A stretch of DNA of 5,987 bases from Bacteroidales bacterium (GTDB lineage Bacteria > Bacteroidota > Bacteroidia > Bacteroidales > WCHB1-69). The stretch is taken from assembly GCA_031273515.1 (NCBI GenBank), contig JAISRU010000251.1, positions 1-5,987 on the forward strand, read 5' to 3'. The notes under the pieces were generated by a model that ran no database searches, was not told the DNA's origin, and saw nothing but the letters and a program-made list of their open reading frames with translations. Each line of letters opens with the position of its first letter. Within the stretch, counting starts at the first letter, position 1. The position numbers were made by a program, and so were the translations under genes. Below, piece by piece: positions 1 to 5,987 of the stretch.

Positions 1-84
1 TTAAAACAAATCCGTAAAACCTGCGTTAGGAAAACAGTAATTAAAAAAATTGACGACAGAAGTAAACGGGAACAATATTTTTTA

Positions 85-92
85 TACCTTTG
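85..92 (+). promoter_or_regulatory. Probable Bacteroidota -7 promoter box for the operon
   Basis: The octamer TACCTTTG is an exact match to the TAnnTTTG -7 element used by the primary sigma factor of Bacteroidota. Transcription would start near base 99, leaving a leader of about 30 bases before the ATG at 128. No convincing -33 TTTG element sits about 19-21 bases upstream; the TTGAC at 50-54 is too far away. It is the only exact match to this box that I noticed in a sensible place, just before the first gene of a packed run, so it probably drives the whole cluster. It also argues against the longer reading frame that begins at TTG 50. Confidence 0.5.
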
Positions 93-127
93 CAGGTTGT
101 AACCGAAATCATACAGAAATAAACATT

Positions 128-964
128 ATGCGGCATAAAGCAATAATATTCATGCTATTGGCATTATTTACAGTTGATCTTTGTTCTTTTGCGGCAAACA
201 AACCGCAGAAAAACAAAAACAGAGTATCAAAACGTTATAAAACGAAAGAAGCTAAATACGAAGCGGCTAAAACTTATTACGAAAAAGGCGCTTATTTGAG
301 CGCGGCTCAGCTATTTGAAGAAATATATCCACTTTATATTTCTTCTTCTGAAGGAGAAAATATCTTATTTTTGTTTGCCGACAGCTACATGAAAAATCAT
401 GATTATCTAATGGCAGCCTTTCATTTCAAGGATTATCTTCGTCGATATCCGCAAAGCCCGCGTGCAGAAGAAGCAAGTTTTTTAGCTGCCAGATGTTATT
501 ATCTTAATTCTCCTGCCTACAATTTAGATCAGACCGATTCTTATCTTGCGATAGAGGATTTGGAGATTTTTCTCAATACATATCCTTCCAGCAAATTTCA
601 GGAAGAAGGAAACGGCATGATGGATTCTTTGCGAAACAAATTGGCAAAGAAGGACTTTAATATAGCGCTCATGTATTATAATACAGGAAATTACAAGGCA
701 GCCAATATTTCATTTGACAATTTATTCAAAGATTATCCCAATTCTGCTTTCATCGAAAGTTCTTTGTATTATTTGGTGAAAAACAATTTTGAATATGCGC
801 AAAAAAGTATTGACAGCAAAAAATCAGAACGCTATCAAATGGTGGTGGACAATAAAAATAAATTGAAAGCATTCGATATTAATTCAAAGTTTCTTCCGGA
901 AGCGGAAAAATTAGCGGCTGAAGCAGAGAAAAGAAGAGACAAAATATTGGAAAACAGTAAATAG
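128..964 (+). CDS. bamD: BamD-like outer membrane assembly TPR protein
   Basis: A 278-residue exported tetratricopeptide protein of the BamD/YfiO type. BamD works with BamA at the periplasmic face of the outer membrane to fold and insert beta-barrel proteins. Residues 1-22 form a signal peptide with basic residues R2, H3 and K4 and a hydrophobic core at about 5-18. After a Lys/Arg-rich linker, helical TPR-like pairs follow at about 41-72, 79-108, 112-153 and 176-206, with TPR-style tyrosine, alanine and glycine spacing (for example YYNTGNY at 183-189). The C-terminal tail is charged and helical. The start at ATG 128 is preferred over in-frame TTG 50 because the signal peptide follows it directly and the likely promoter lies between them. 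Oddity: the family is normally a lipoprotein, but the only cysteine in the signal region (C19) sits in V-D-L-C, a poor lipobox. Ser-Phe-Ala before A23 would instead suit signal peptidase I. Being next to rpoZ and coaBC supports the bamD call; a generic TPR lipoprotein is the alternative. Confidence 0.85.
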   Translation: MRHKAIIFMLLALFTVDLCSFAANKPQKNKNRVSKRYKTKEAKYEAAKTYYEKGAYLSAAQLFEEIYPLYISSSEGENILFLFADSYMKNHDYLMAAFHFKDYLRRYPQSPRAEEASFLAARCYYLNSPAYNLDQTDSYLAIEDLEIFLNTYPSSKFQEEGNGMMDSLRNKLAKKDFNIALMYYNTGNYKAANISFDNLFKDYPNSAFIESSLYYLVKNNFEYAQKSIDSKKSERYQMVVDNKNKLKAFDINSKFLPEAEKLAAEAEKRRDKILENSK

Positions 965-1015
965 TTAAAATAGAATTGATTTAAAGTACAAATAATTAAA
1001 ATCTAAATAATTGAT

Positions 1016-1357
1016 ATGGATTATAAAAAAATCAGAACAGAGAATACTTCCGTGACAAGAAATTTAAATGATTTCGATAAAGAGACGGAAAACATTTACG
1101 AATCGCTTGTTATTCTTTCAAAACGGGCAAATCAGATAGCCAACGATATAAAAGAAGAATTGGCAGATAAAATTCAGGATTTTGCGATTATAAATGATGC
1201 ATCGGACGATGTTTCTGAAAACAAAGAACAAATCGAACTGGCACGCTATTATGAGCAAATGCCGAAACCGACGCTTCTTTCGATTCAGGAATTTTTAGAC
1301 CATCAAATATATTATCGACTGCCCGAAGAAGAATTCAAACGTGAATCTGCTTTATAA
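1016..1357 (+). CDS. rpoZ: DNA-directed RNA polymerase omega subunit, Bacteroidota type
   Basis: A 113-residue cytoplasmic protein resembling the Bacteroidota form of the omega subunit (Rpb6/RpoZ family), which binds the beta-prime subunit and helps assemble and stabilise RNA polymerase. The recognisable parts are the N-terminal MDYKK, the T-x-V-T-R-N segment at 11-16, and the core N-I-Y-E-S-x(5)-K-R-A-N-Q-I at 26-41, which matches the conserved omega helix. The acidic middle (about 46-82) and the P-K-P-T-L motif at 83-87 are also typical of the phylum's version, which is longer and more acidic at its C-terminus than the roughly 90-residue E. coli protein. The start follows a 51-base AT-rich gap after bamD that contains no clear promoter or terminator. 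The TAA stop abuts the ATG of coaBC with no base between, so translational coupling is likely. Annotation pipelines may call this only a hypothetical or Rpb6-family protein. Confidence 0.88.
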   Translation: MDYKKIRTENTSVTRNLNDFDKETENIYESLVILSKRANQIANDIKEELADKIQDFAIINDASDDVSENKEQIELARYYEQMPKPTLLSIQEFLDHQIYYRLPEEEFKRESAL

Positions 1358-2554
1358 ATGCTTGGGAAAAGGATACTTATCGGTATCTGTGGTGGTATAG
1401 CCGCATATAAAACCTTGACGCTTATTCGTTTGTTTCGCAAAGCGGGATGTGAAGTAAAGGTTATTGCCACCCGAAATGCGTTGTCGTTTGTTACCCCTTT
1501 GACAATAGAAACACTGAGTAACAACAAATTGTATGTCGATATGTTTGAATGTGGAACAGAACGAACTACCGAACATATTGCTCTTGCTCAATGGGCTGAT
1601 ATGGCTATTGTTGCGCCTGCTACGGCAAATATTATCGCCAAACTTGCAAATGGCATTGCCGATGATGCGCTCAGTACAACCTTGTTAGCGTTGTCCAAAC
1701 CTTTGTTTATCGCTCCTGCCATGAATGAAAATATGTACGAACATATTGCAGTCCAACGAAATCTGAAGCTGTTGGAAGAATATCATTATCATATCATCTC
1801 TCCCGAAAAGGGGATGTTGGCTTGCAATGTGGAAGGAAAAGGACGAATGGCAGAACCGAAAACTATTTTTGACAGGGTTGGCAAACAGCTACAACAAAAG
1901 ATACTTGTCGGAAAAAAAGCCTTGGTAACAGCAGGTCCAACTTGTGAACCTATTGATCCTGTACGTTTTATTGGAAATCGTTCTTCCGGATTGATGGGAT
2001 TTTCCATTGCCGAAACTTTAGCCGATAAAGGATGTGATGTAACATTAGTTACCGGCGCTACTTATCTGAAAACGAGGTCGCAAAGTATTCACCGAATTGA
2101 TGTTAATACTGCCGACGAAATGTTACAGGCATGTTTGCCGTATGCTGACAAAGCAGATATTATCGTGATGGCGGCAGCCGTTGCCGATTATACGCCCGAA
2201 ACAAAAGCAGACCATAAACTGAAAAAAAAAGACGCCCTGTTTTCCCTGAACCTGAAGCCGACAACAGATATTTTAAAAACCCTGGCTAAGAATAAAACAG
2301 ATAATCAGATTATTATAGGCTTTGCTTTGGAAACGGATAATGAATTGACCAACGCAAAACAAAAACTGCACACTAAAAACATTGATTTTATCGTTTTAAA
2401 CTCACTAAAAGATAAAGGCGCCGGTTTTGAATGCGCAACCAATAAGGTTACGGTTATCGATAAAAATGACAACGTTATTGAAATTCCATTAAAATCGAAA
2501 CAAGAAATAGCAGAGAATATCATACAAATAGTTTTTAACACACCAAAATCCTGA
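1358..2554 (+). CDS. coaBC: Bifunctional phosphopantothenoylcysteine decarboxylase / phosphopantothenate-cysteine ligase
   Basis: A full-length (398 aa) bifunctional coenzyme A enzyme, also called Dfp. The C-terminal CoaB half joins 4'-phosphopantothenate to cysteine using a nucleotide; the N-terminal CoaC half, which binds FMN, decarboxylates the product to 4'-phosphopantetheine. CoaC (about 1-180) shows the flavoprotein glycine motif G-G-I-A-A-Y-K at 12-18, the catalytic histidine H73 in T-E-H-I-A-L, the P-A-M-N-x-x-M motif at 120-126, and the flap cysteine C156 in G-M-L-A-C-N-V-E-G-K-G-R-M. CoaB (about 184-398) shows V-T-A-G-P-T-x-E-P-I-D at 190-200, R-F-I-G-N-R-S-S-G at 203-211 with the N207 expected for acyl-cytidylate handling, A-A-A-V-A-D-Y at 272-278, K-L-K-K at 287-290, and G-F-A-L-E-T at 321-326. 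All key residues appear present. It begins directly after the rpoZ stop and ends 7 bases before the DUF4835 gene. Confidence 0.97.
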   Translation: MLGKRILIGICGGIAAYKTLTLIRLFRKAGCEVKVIATRNALSFVTPLTIETLSNNKLYVDMFECGTERTTEHIALAQWADMAIVAPATANIIAKLANGIADDALSTTLLALSKPLFIAPAMNENMYEHIAVQRNLKLLEEYHYHIISPEKGMLACNVEGKGRMAEPKTIFDRVGKQLQQKILVGKKALVTAGPTCEPIDPVRFIGNRSSGLMGFSIAETLADKGCDVTLVTGATYLKTRSQSIHRIDVNTADEMLQACLPYADKADIIVMAAAVADYTPETKADHKLKKKDALFSLNLKPTTDILKTLAKNKTDNQIIIGFALETDNELTNAKQKLHTKNIDFIVLNSLKDKGAGFECATNKVTVIDKNDNVIEIPLKSKQEIAENIIQIVFNTPKS

Positions 2555-2561
2555 TACAAAG

Positions 2562-3467
2562 ATGAAAATTATATCTGTTTTAGTACTTACAATCATGTTC
2601 AGCTCCCGTCTGTACGCACAGGAGTTGTTATGCAGAGTTTCCGTATCAACCGCAAACATGCAGGAAATGAGCAGTTCGGTGGATAAATCCATATTCAGTA
2701 CCTTGGAACAAAATCTCACTTCTTTTATGAATGAGAGAAGATGGTCGGAATATACGTTTAAAGCGGAAGAAAAAATTGAATGCAATATACAGTTAGTCAT
2801 AGATAAAGCGCTGGGGGATGATCTGTATGAAGGAAAAATATTTGTACAACTCAGTCGTCCGATATTTAATTCTTCCTACAATTCTCCTTTGTTGTCTTAT
2901 CAGGATAATTATTTGAAATTCAAATATACAAATAATCAACCGTTTGACTATGACGAAAATTCCTATATCTGGACATTGACCTCGATAGCCGCCTATTACG
3001 CCAATTTGTTTTTGGCGCTTACCTTCGATTCTTATGCGCCCAATGCAGGAACTCCGTTCTACAATAAATGTGTGAATATTATTTCCGGCGCTCCTTCCGG
3101 AGAAATCGGCTGGCTAAACACAACGAAAGAAAGACGCAACAGATATTGGTTGCTGGAAAGTTTTACCAATCCGAGTTACGAAGCTATTCGTCGAGTTTTA
3201 TATCAATATCATCGTCAGGGATTGGATGTTATGTCGCAAAGCACGGCGAATGGCGTATCGGCAATTTTGTCTGCTTTGGAATCTTTGCAAACATTAAACA
3301 ACACCTATTCAGGCAATGTGGCTGTACTGATAATGTGTGTAACCAAATCGACAGAATTTGTCAATATATTTTCGGGAGCAACGTCAGAAGAAAAACAAAA
3401 AGCTGCCGCTATCTTGAAACGAATAGATCCGGGTAATACGGAGAAATACGATAAAATGGCAAAATAA
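2562..3467 (+). CDS. porD: DUF4835-family exported protein (PorD-like, putative type IX secretion accessory)
   Basis: A 301-residue secreted protein of the Bacteroidota-specific DUF4835 family, which many annotations name type IX secretion system protein PorD. Its molecular role is poorly known. A clear signal peptidase I signal covers residues 1-19 (L-Y-A before Q20-E21), so the mature protein is probably periplasmic or associated with the outer membrane. Family landmarks are the mature start Q-E-L-L-C-R-V at 20-26, the strand Q-L-S-R-P-I-F-N-S-S-Y-N-S-P-L-L at 96-111, a Y-Y-A-N-L-F...D-S-Y-A-P-N-A-G-T-P-F-Y segment at about 145-167, and R-Y-W-L-L-E-S-F-T-N-P at 194-204 followed by Y-Q-Y-H-R-Q-G-L-D at 214-222. 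Length is normal for the family. The order coaBC - DUF4835 - recN recurs in this phylum and supports the assignment. The DUF4835 assignment is firm; the PorD name and the secretion role come from memory of family annotation and are less certain. Confidence 0.85.
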   Translation: MKIISVLVLTIMFSSRLYAQELLCRVSVSTANMQEMSSSVDKSIFSTLEQNLTSFMNERRWSEYTFKAEEKIECNIQLVIDKALGDDLYEGKIFVQLSRPIFNSSYNSPLLSYQDNYLKFKYTNNQPFDYDENSYIWTLTSIAAYYANLFLALTFDSYAPNAGTPFYNKCVNIISGAPSGEIGWLNTTKERRNRYWLLESFTNPSYEAIRRVLYQYHRQGLDVMSQSTANGVSAILSALESLQTLNNTYSGNVAVLIMCVTKSTEFVNIFSGATSEEKQKAAAILKRIDPGNTEKYDKMAK

Positions 3468-3482
3468 GTATCGGCAAAACCC

Positions 3483-5135
3483 ATGATACAACATATTCAT
3501 ATCGAAAATTATACCCTTATAGATCATCTTTCTATTGACTTTGAAGAAGGATTTTCAGTCATTACCGGAGAAACAGGCGCCGGAAAGTCCATCCTCTTGG
3601 GAGCGCTTTCTGTCTTACTTGGACAACGAATAGACGCAAACAGTCTGTTTAATAAAGACAAAAAAAGTATCATAGAGGCTGTTTTCGATACAACGCATCA
3701 GGATTTATCTGCTTTCTTTGAAGAGGAAGACCTTGATTATGACAGTTCTTCTGTCATAATTCGCAGAGAAATCAATATACAGGGAAAATCACGCGCATTT
3801 ATCAATGATACGCCTGTCAATGTCGCCACATTGAAGAAAATAGGAGAAAAATTAGTGGACATCCATTCTCAACACAGTAATTTGTTATTGCAGGACAATG
3901 ATTTTCAGTTATTAATCATCGACCAGTATGCACGTTTGGACAAAGAGGTAAACAACTATAAACAGCTGTTTAATACATGGAAAAACAAAAAGAAACAACT
4001 GCAAACGCTTCTTGATTTGTCTGGAAATCAGGATAAAGAATATTTTGAATTTTTATACAACGAATTGGATACCATACAGATTGTCGAAGGAGAACAGCAG
4101 GAATTGGAAGAAAAACTCCGATTACTTTCCAATGCCGAAGAAATACGACAAAAATTAAACGAAGTCATTCATATTCTGAATTATGACGAAATACATGCCC
4201 TACAGTTGTTGCAGGATTGCAAACAACGTTTGTTTTCCATAGAAAAACATTCACAACAATTAAAAGTCCTGTATGAACGCTTTGATTCAATTCTGATAGA
4301 GTTAAAAGATATATCCAAAGAAATAGCTGTTACAGCAGAAAATACAACCTGTGAACAACATGAAATAGAACAGCTTACATCCCGATTGAATGCCTTATAC
4401 CGTTTGGAACAAAAACACAGGGTGAACAATGATAAAGAGTTGATCGACATAAAAAATCAACTGTCGGAAAAACTGCAAACGATATATAATACGGAAATAT
4501 CCGTAACGGGACTGAAAGAAACAATATCACAAACGGAAAAAGAATTGTATCAGTTAGCGGCAACTATATCTGAGAAAAGAAATAAAACGCTTACTCATAT
4601 CGAATTAGCTCTGAAAGAAAAATTACAGTCGATGAATATGTCGCAGGCGGAGGTCAAAATCGTATTGGAAAAGCAAGAACATCTGAACGAAAAAGGTCTG
4701 GATAAACCTGTGTTTTTCTTCAACGCCAACAAGGGTATGGAATTGCAGTTAATGTCCAAAATTGCATCGGGCGGAGAATTGTCGAGGGTTATGTTGGCAG
4801 TGAAGTCGTTAATTCTACAAAAGAATGTACTGCCTGCTATGGTTTTCGATGAAATTGACAGTGGCGTATCGGGAGAAGTATCTGCTAAAATGGGACGGGT
4901 TATGCAGGAAATCGCCCGTTATACTCAGGTGATCGCAATTACGCATTTACCTCAAATTGCAAGTAAGGCAACAGCGCATTATCTTGTCTATAAACAGGAT
5001 GACAAAGCCAAAACTTATTCGCAAATCAAGAAATTGTCGCAACAGGAACGTGTTACCGAGATTGCAAAAATGATCAGCAATGAAGAAATCTCCGATTCTT
5101 CACTACAGACAGCTCAGACGCTTTTAAACAATTAA
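3483..5135 (+). CDS. recN: DNA repair protein RecN (SMC-like ATPase)
   Basis: A full-length (550 aa) RecN, a cytoplasmic SMC-like ATPase that acts early at DNA double-strand breaks with RecA-dependent recombination. The N-terminal ATPase lobe starts I-E-N-Y-T-L-I-D (7-14) and has Walker A G-E-T-G-A-G-K-S at 29-36; H-S-Q-H-S-N at 128-133 is the RecN-typical segment before the coiled coil. Residues about 150-400 are rich in Glu, Lys, Gln and Leu and form the two antiparallel coiled-coil arms, with R-L-N-x-L-x-R-L at 301-308 near the turn. The C-terminal lobe carries the ABC signature S-G-G-E-L-S-R at 429-435, Walker B with catalytic glutamate M-V-F-D-E at 453-457, the D-loop S-G-V-S-G at 460-464, and the switch histidine H488 in I-T-H-L-P-Q-I-A. 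Every expected ATPase motif is intact. It lies 15 bases after the DUF4835 stop and 2 bases before the Nudix gene. No LexA-type operator is evident ahead of it, so it is probably transcribed with its neighbours. Confidence 0.97.
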   Translation: MIQHIHIENYTLIDHLSIDFEEGFSVITGETGAGKSILLGALSVLLGQRIDANSLFNKDKKSIIEAVFDTTHQDLSAFFEEEDLDYDSSSVIIRREINIQGKSRAFINDTPVNVATLKKIGEKLVDIHSQHSNLLLQDNDFQLLIIDQYARLDKEVNNYKQLFNTWKNKKKQLQTLLDLSGNQDKEYFEFLYNELDTIQIVEGEQQELEEKLRLLSNAEEIRQKLNEVIHILNYDEIHALQLLQDCKQRLFSIEKHSQQLKVLYERFDSILIELKDISKEIAVTAENTTCEQHEIEQLTSRLNALYRLEQKHRVNNDKELIDIKNQLSEKLQTIYNTEISVTGLKETISQTEKELYQLAATISEKRNKTLTHIELALKEKLQSMNMSQAEVKIVLEKQEHLNEKGLDKPVFFFNANKGMELQLMSKIASGGELSRVMLAVKSLILQKNVLPAMVFDEIDSGVSGEVSAKMGRVMQEIARYTQVIAITHLPQIASKATAHYLVYKQDDKAKTYSQIKKLSQQERVTEIAKMISNEEISDSSLQTAQTLLNN

Positions 5136-5137
5136 CA

Positions 5138-5656
5138 ATGAATACACATCCGAAGAACATCTTGAAATTTTGTCCTTTTTGCGGTTCTGCGAATTTTGTC
5201 TGGGATGGACGCAAAGCCCATATTTGTAGCGACTGTTCACATAAACTGTATGTAAATGAAGCAGGAGCGACTGTCGCTTTGATAAAAAACAATAACAATG
5301 AATTGCTGTTTACCGTTCGGAAATACAATCCCGAAGCCGGAACACTCGATTTACCCGGTGGATTTATCGATATAGGAGAAACAGCTGAAGACTGTATAAA
5401 AAGAGAAGTAAAAGAAGAATTGAACTTAAATGTAACAGATTTGCGCTTTTACGGAACATTCCCCAACGAATATCAATACAAAGGACTGACCTATTTCACC
5501 ATTGACATTGTCTTTGAATGTTCTGTAGAATCTTTTCTTCCGCTGACTGCCAATGACGACGTCGCGGCGTTTCGGTTTATCAATCCGAAATCGGTAGATA
5601 TACATGACATTGGATTACAATCTATAAAAAAACTGATTACGAAATACAGAGGTTAA
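5138..5656 (+). CDS. Nudix hydrolase with N-terminal zinc ribbon
   Basis: A 172-residue two-domain protein. Residues 12-33 form a zinc ribbon with C12-P-F-C15 and C30-S-D-C33. The Nudix fold covers about 43-170. Its catalytic box at 75-97 fits G-x5-E-x7-R-E-U-x-E-E-x-G-U: G75, E81, R89, E90, E93 and E94 are present and supply the metal-binding glutamates. The second-to-last position is N96 instead of the usual glycine, a tolerated variation in some family members. Nudix enzymes hydrolyse nucleoside diphosphates linked to another group, such as NADH, ADP-ribose, dinucleoside polyphosphates or oxidised nucleotides. The zinc ribbon recalls NADH pyrophosphatase (NudC), but the S-Q-P-W-P-F-P-x-S signature of that family is absent and the protein is shorter, so the substrate is undetermined. 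The ATG lies 2 bases after the recN stop, implying coupled translation. Its TAA stop forms the first bases of a 7-bp tandem repeat. Confidence 0.9.
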   Translation: MNTHPKNILKFCPFCGSANFVWDGRKAHICSDCSHKLYVNEAGATVALIKNNNNELLFTVRKYNPEAGTLDLPGGFIDIGETAEDCIKREVKEELNLNVTDLRFYGTFPNEYQYKGLTYFTIDIVFECSVESFLPLTANDDVAAFRFINPKSVDIHDIGLQSIKKLITKYRG

Positions 5657-5687
5657 TTGAAAATTGAAAATTGAGAATTGAAAATTG
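5655..5687. repeat. 7-bp tandem repeat at the Nudix gene 3' end
   Basis: Four complete heptamers with consensus AATTGAA (5655-5661, 5662-5668, 5669-5675, 5676-5682) are followed by a partial AATTG at 5683-5687. The only change is A to G at 5675. The array begins with the last two bases of the Nudix TAA stop codon, so gene and repeat overlap by 2 bases. The period is not a multiple of three and the array lies outside the gene, so it is not a coding repeat. Short AATTGAA/AATTGAG arrays of this kind are familiar after genes in Bacteroidota, from general knowledge and not from a search. Confidence 0.9.
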
Positions 5688-5730
5688 CCTGCGGACGAGG
5701 ATTGTTGTTCCCATGCCATCATTGCTTCCC

Positions 5731-5750
5731 TATTGTCTTGAACTCTGATT
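5731..5750 (+). repeat. Left terminal inverted repeat
   Basis: TATTGTCTTGAACTCTGATT is the exact reverse complement of 5950-5969. The match ends at 5730 (C) against 5970 (A). A perfect 20-bp match at a distance of about 200 bases is very unlikely by chance. Confidence 0.9.
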
Positions 5751-5785
5751 TATCTGATTGGCTTTGCCTCTCTCCTTCTTGTTCG

Positions 5786-5811
5786 GCAGAAGCAAACAAG
5801 TTTGCCTCTGC
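5786..5811. repeat. Internal hairpin within the repeat element
   Basis: The arm GCAGAAGCAAAC (5786-5797) is complementary to GTTTGCCTCTGC (5800-5811) apart from one A-C mismatch, which becomes a G-U wobble if the minus strand is transcribed. The closing loop would be about four bases. No T-run follows in either direction, so this is not a canonical rho-independent terminator. The 9-mer TTTGCCTCT in its right arm also occurs directly at 5763-5771, so the area is internally repetitive. Confidence 0.7.
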
Positions 5812-5850
5812 GCTCGCTTCGTGCGTCGGTTGCCATTCGGGTGATAAAAA

Positions 5851-5913
5851 TTTCCCGCAGATTTCCGCAGAAGTTACACAGAGAACACAAAGAAGACACA
5901 GAGTTACACAGAG
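5851..5913. repeat. Short direct repeats of CCGCAGA and CACAGAG type
   Basis: Two adjacent copies of TTTC(C)CGCAGA occupy 5851-5861 and 5862-5871. They are followed by two exact copies of AGTTACACAGAG, 5872-5883 and 5902-5913, spaced 30 bases apart. A further CACAGAG lies at 5897-5903 and a variant ACACAAAG at 5885-5892. This degenerate run is what produces the Thr/Gln/Arg-rich translation on the plus strand and the Leu/Cys/Val-rich one on the minus strand; neither looks like a protein. Confidence 0.8.
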
Positions 5914-5949
5914 AAAAAGAAAATCATAGTCCATCAGATTAATCATTAG

Positions 5950-5969
5950 AATCAGAGTTCAAGACAATA
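5950..5969 (-). repeat. Right terminal inverted repeat
   Basis: AATCAGAGTTCAAGACAATA is the exact reverse complement of the left arm at 5731-5750. Its outer end runs directly into a second diverged copy of the same sequence. Confidence 0.9.
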
Positions 5970-5987
5970 ATCAGCGGTTCAGACAAT
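5969..5987. repeat. Second, diverged copy of the terminal repeat at the window edge
   Basis: AATCAGCGGTTCAGACAAT closely matches 5950-5968 in direct orientation: both begin AATCAG, contain GTTC and end AGACAAT, with one compensating insertion and deletion and two base changes. The two copies abut head to tail. The copy reaches the last base of the window, so the array may continue beyond it. Confidence 0.8.

Larger units (their letters stand above)
5731..5969. mobile_element. MITE-like non-coding element bounded by 20-bp perfect inverted repeats
   Basis: This 239-bp segment carries no credible gene and is bounded by perfect 20-bp inverted repeats (5731-5750 and 5950-5969). Beyond the perfect part the arms keep gapped similarity: T-A-T-C-T-G-A-T-T-G-G at 5751-5761 resembles the reverse complement of 5931-5940. 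Both ends are the dinucleotide TA, which could be the duplicated target of a Tc1/mariner or IS630-type transposase, though the symmetry of the repeat alone also gives this. Inside are a hairpin and CACAGAG-type short repeats. The structure fits a non-autonomous miniature element or a dispersed intergenic repeat. No transposase is present in the window, so mobility is inferred from structure only. Confidence 0.55.

Noticed and set aside
1..102. Open frame 1 ending at TAA 100-102, and a minus-strand tail ending at the TTA at 1-3
   Set aside because: The plus frame is only 33 codons and would run through the promoter box. The minus frame is closed by a stop at 82-84 and has no ATG. Neither has recognisable protein content.
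50..127. Upstream extension of the BamD-like frame to a TTG at 50
   Set aside because: It would place a cytoplasmic-looking 26-residue stretch before the signal peptide and put the likely -7 promoter box inside the gene. ATG 128 followed by a signal peptide is a much better start.
965..1015. Possible separate promoter or terminator between bamD and rpoZ
   Set aside because: The 51 bases are AT-rich but contain no TAnnTTTG box and no hairpin followed by a T-run.
1312..2800. Several minus-strand frames opposite rpoZ, coaBC and the DUF4835 gene
   Set aside because: They lie opposite well-supported genes, overlap each other, and show no family motifs or promoter.
3068..3436. Plus-strand 122-residue frame within the DUF4835 gene
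   Set aside because: It overlaps a gene with clear family landmarks in another frame; its composition is Ser/Arg/Cys-rich with no recognisable domain.
4181..5328. Minus-strand frames opposite recN and the Nudix gene
   Set aside because: Antisense shadows of genes with intact catalytic motifs; no domain content of their own.
5678..5929. Plus-strand 83-residue reading frame after the Nudix gene
   Set aside because: It starts at TTG, lies almost wholly within the repeat element, and its Thr/Gln/Arg-rich C-terminus is a direct translation of the CACAGAG repeats. Low-complexity artefact.
5719..5946. Minus-strand 75-residue reading frame with a Leu/Cys/Val-rich start
   Set aside because: The apparent hydrophobic segment is the reverse reading of the same ACACAGAG repeats, so it is not evidence of a membrane protein.

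Overview
The window reads as ordinary chromosomal core DNA from a member of the Bacteroidota, most likely order Bacteroidales. The evidence is a BamD-like tetratricopeptide protein, the divergent Bacteroidota type of RNA polymerase omega subunit, the gene order coaBC - DUF4835 (PorD-like) - recN, a Bacteroidota-type -7 promoter box (TAnnTTTG) ahead of the first gene, AT-rich composition and no strong Shine-Dalgarno sequences. The genus cannot be fixed from this sequence.

Layout. Bases 1-84 hold no supportable gene. A probable promoter at 85-92 leads into one tightly packed rightward run of six genes: bamD-like (128-964), rpoZ-type omega (1016-1357), coaBC (1358-2554), DUF4835/porD-like (2562-3467), recN (3483-5135) and a zinc-ribbon Nudix hydrolase (5138-5656). 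After the 51-base gap that follows bamD, the spacings are 0, 7, 14-15 and 2 bases, which suggests a single transcription unit. Nothing on the minus strand looks like a gene.

The six products serve different processes: outer-membrane protein assembly, transcription, coenzyme A synthesis, a probable type IX secretion accessory, DNA repair, and nucleotide-derivative hydrolysis. The cluster looks like a housekeeping block kept together by history or co-expression, not one pathway.

From 5655 to the end (333 bases) there is no credible gene. This stretch is a composite intergenic repeat: a 7-bp tandem repeat that starts inside the Nudix stop codon, a 239-bp segment bounded by perfect 20-bp inverted repeats (MITE-like), an internal hairpin, short direct repeats, and a second diverged copy of the terminal sequence at the window edge. 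Two overlapping reading frames in it are almost certainly artefacts of the repeats. I found no new multi-gene system. The points most worth a second look are the repeat element, and the BamD-like protein whose only signal-peptide cysteine lies in a poor lipobox.
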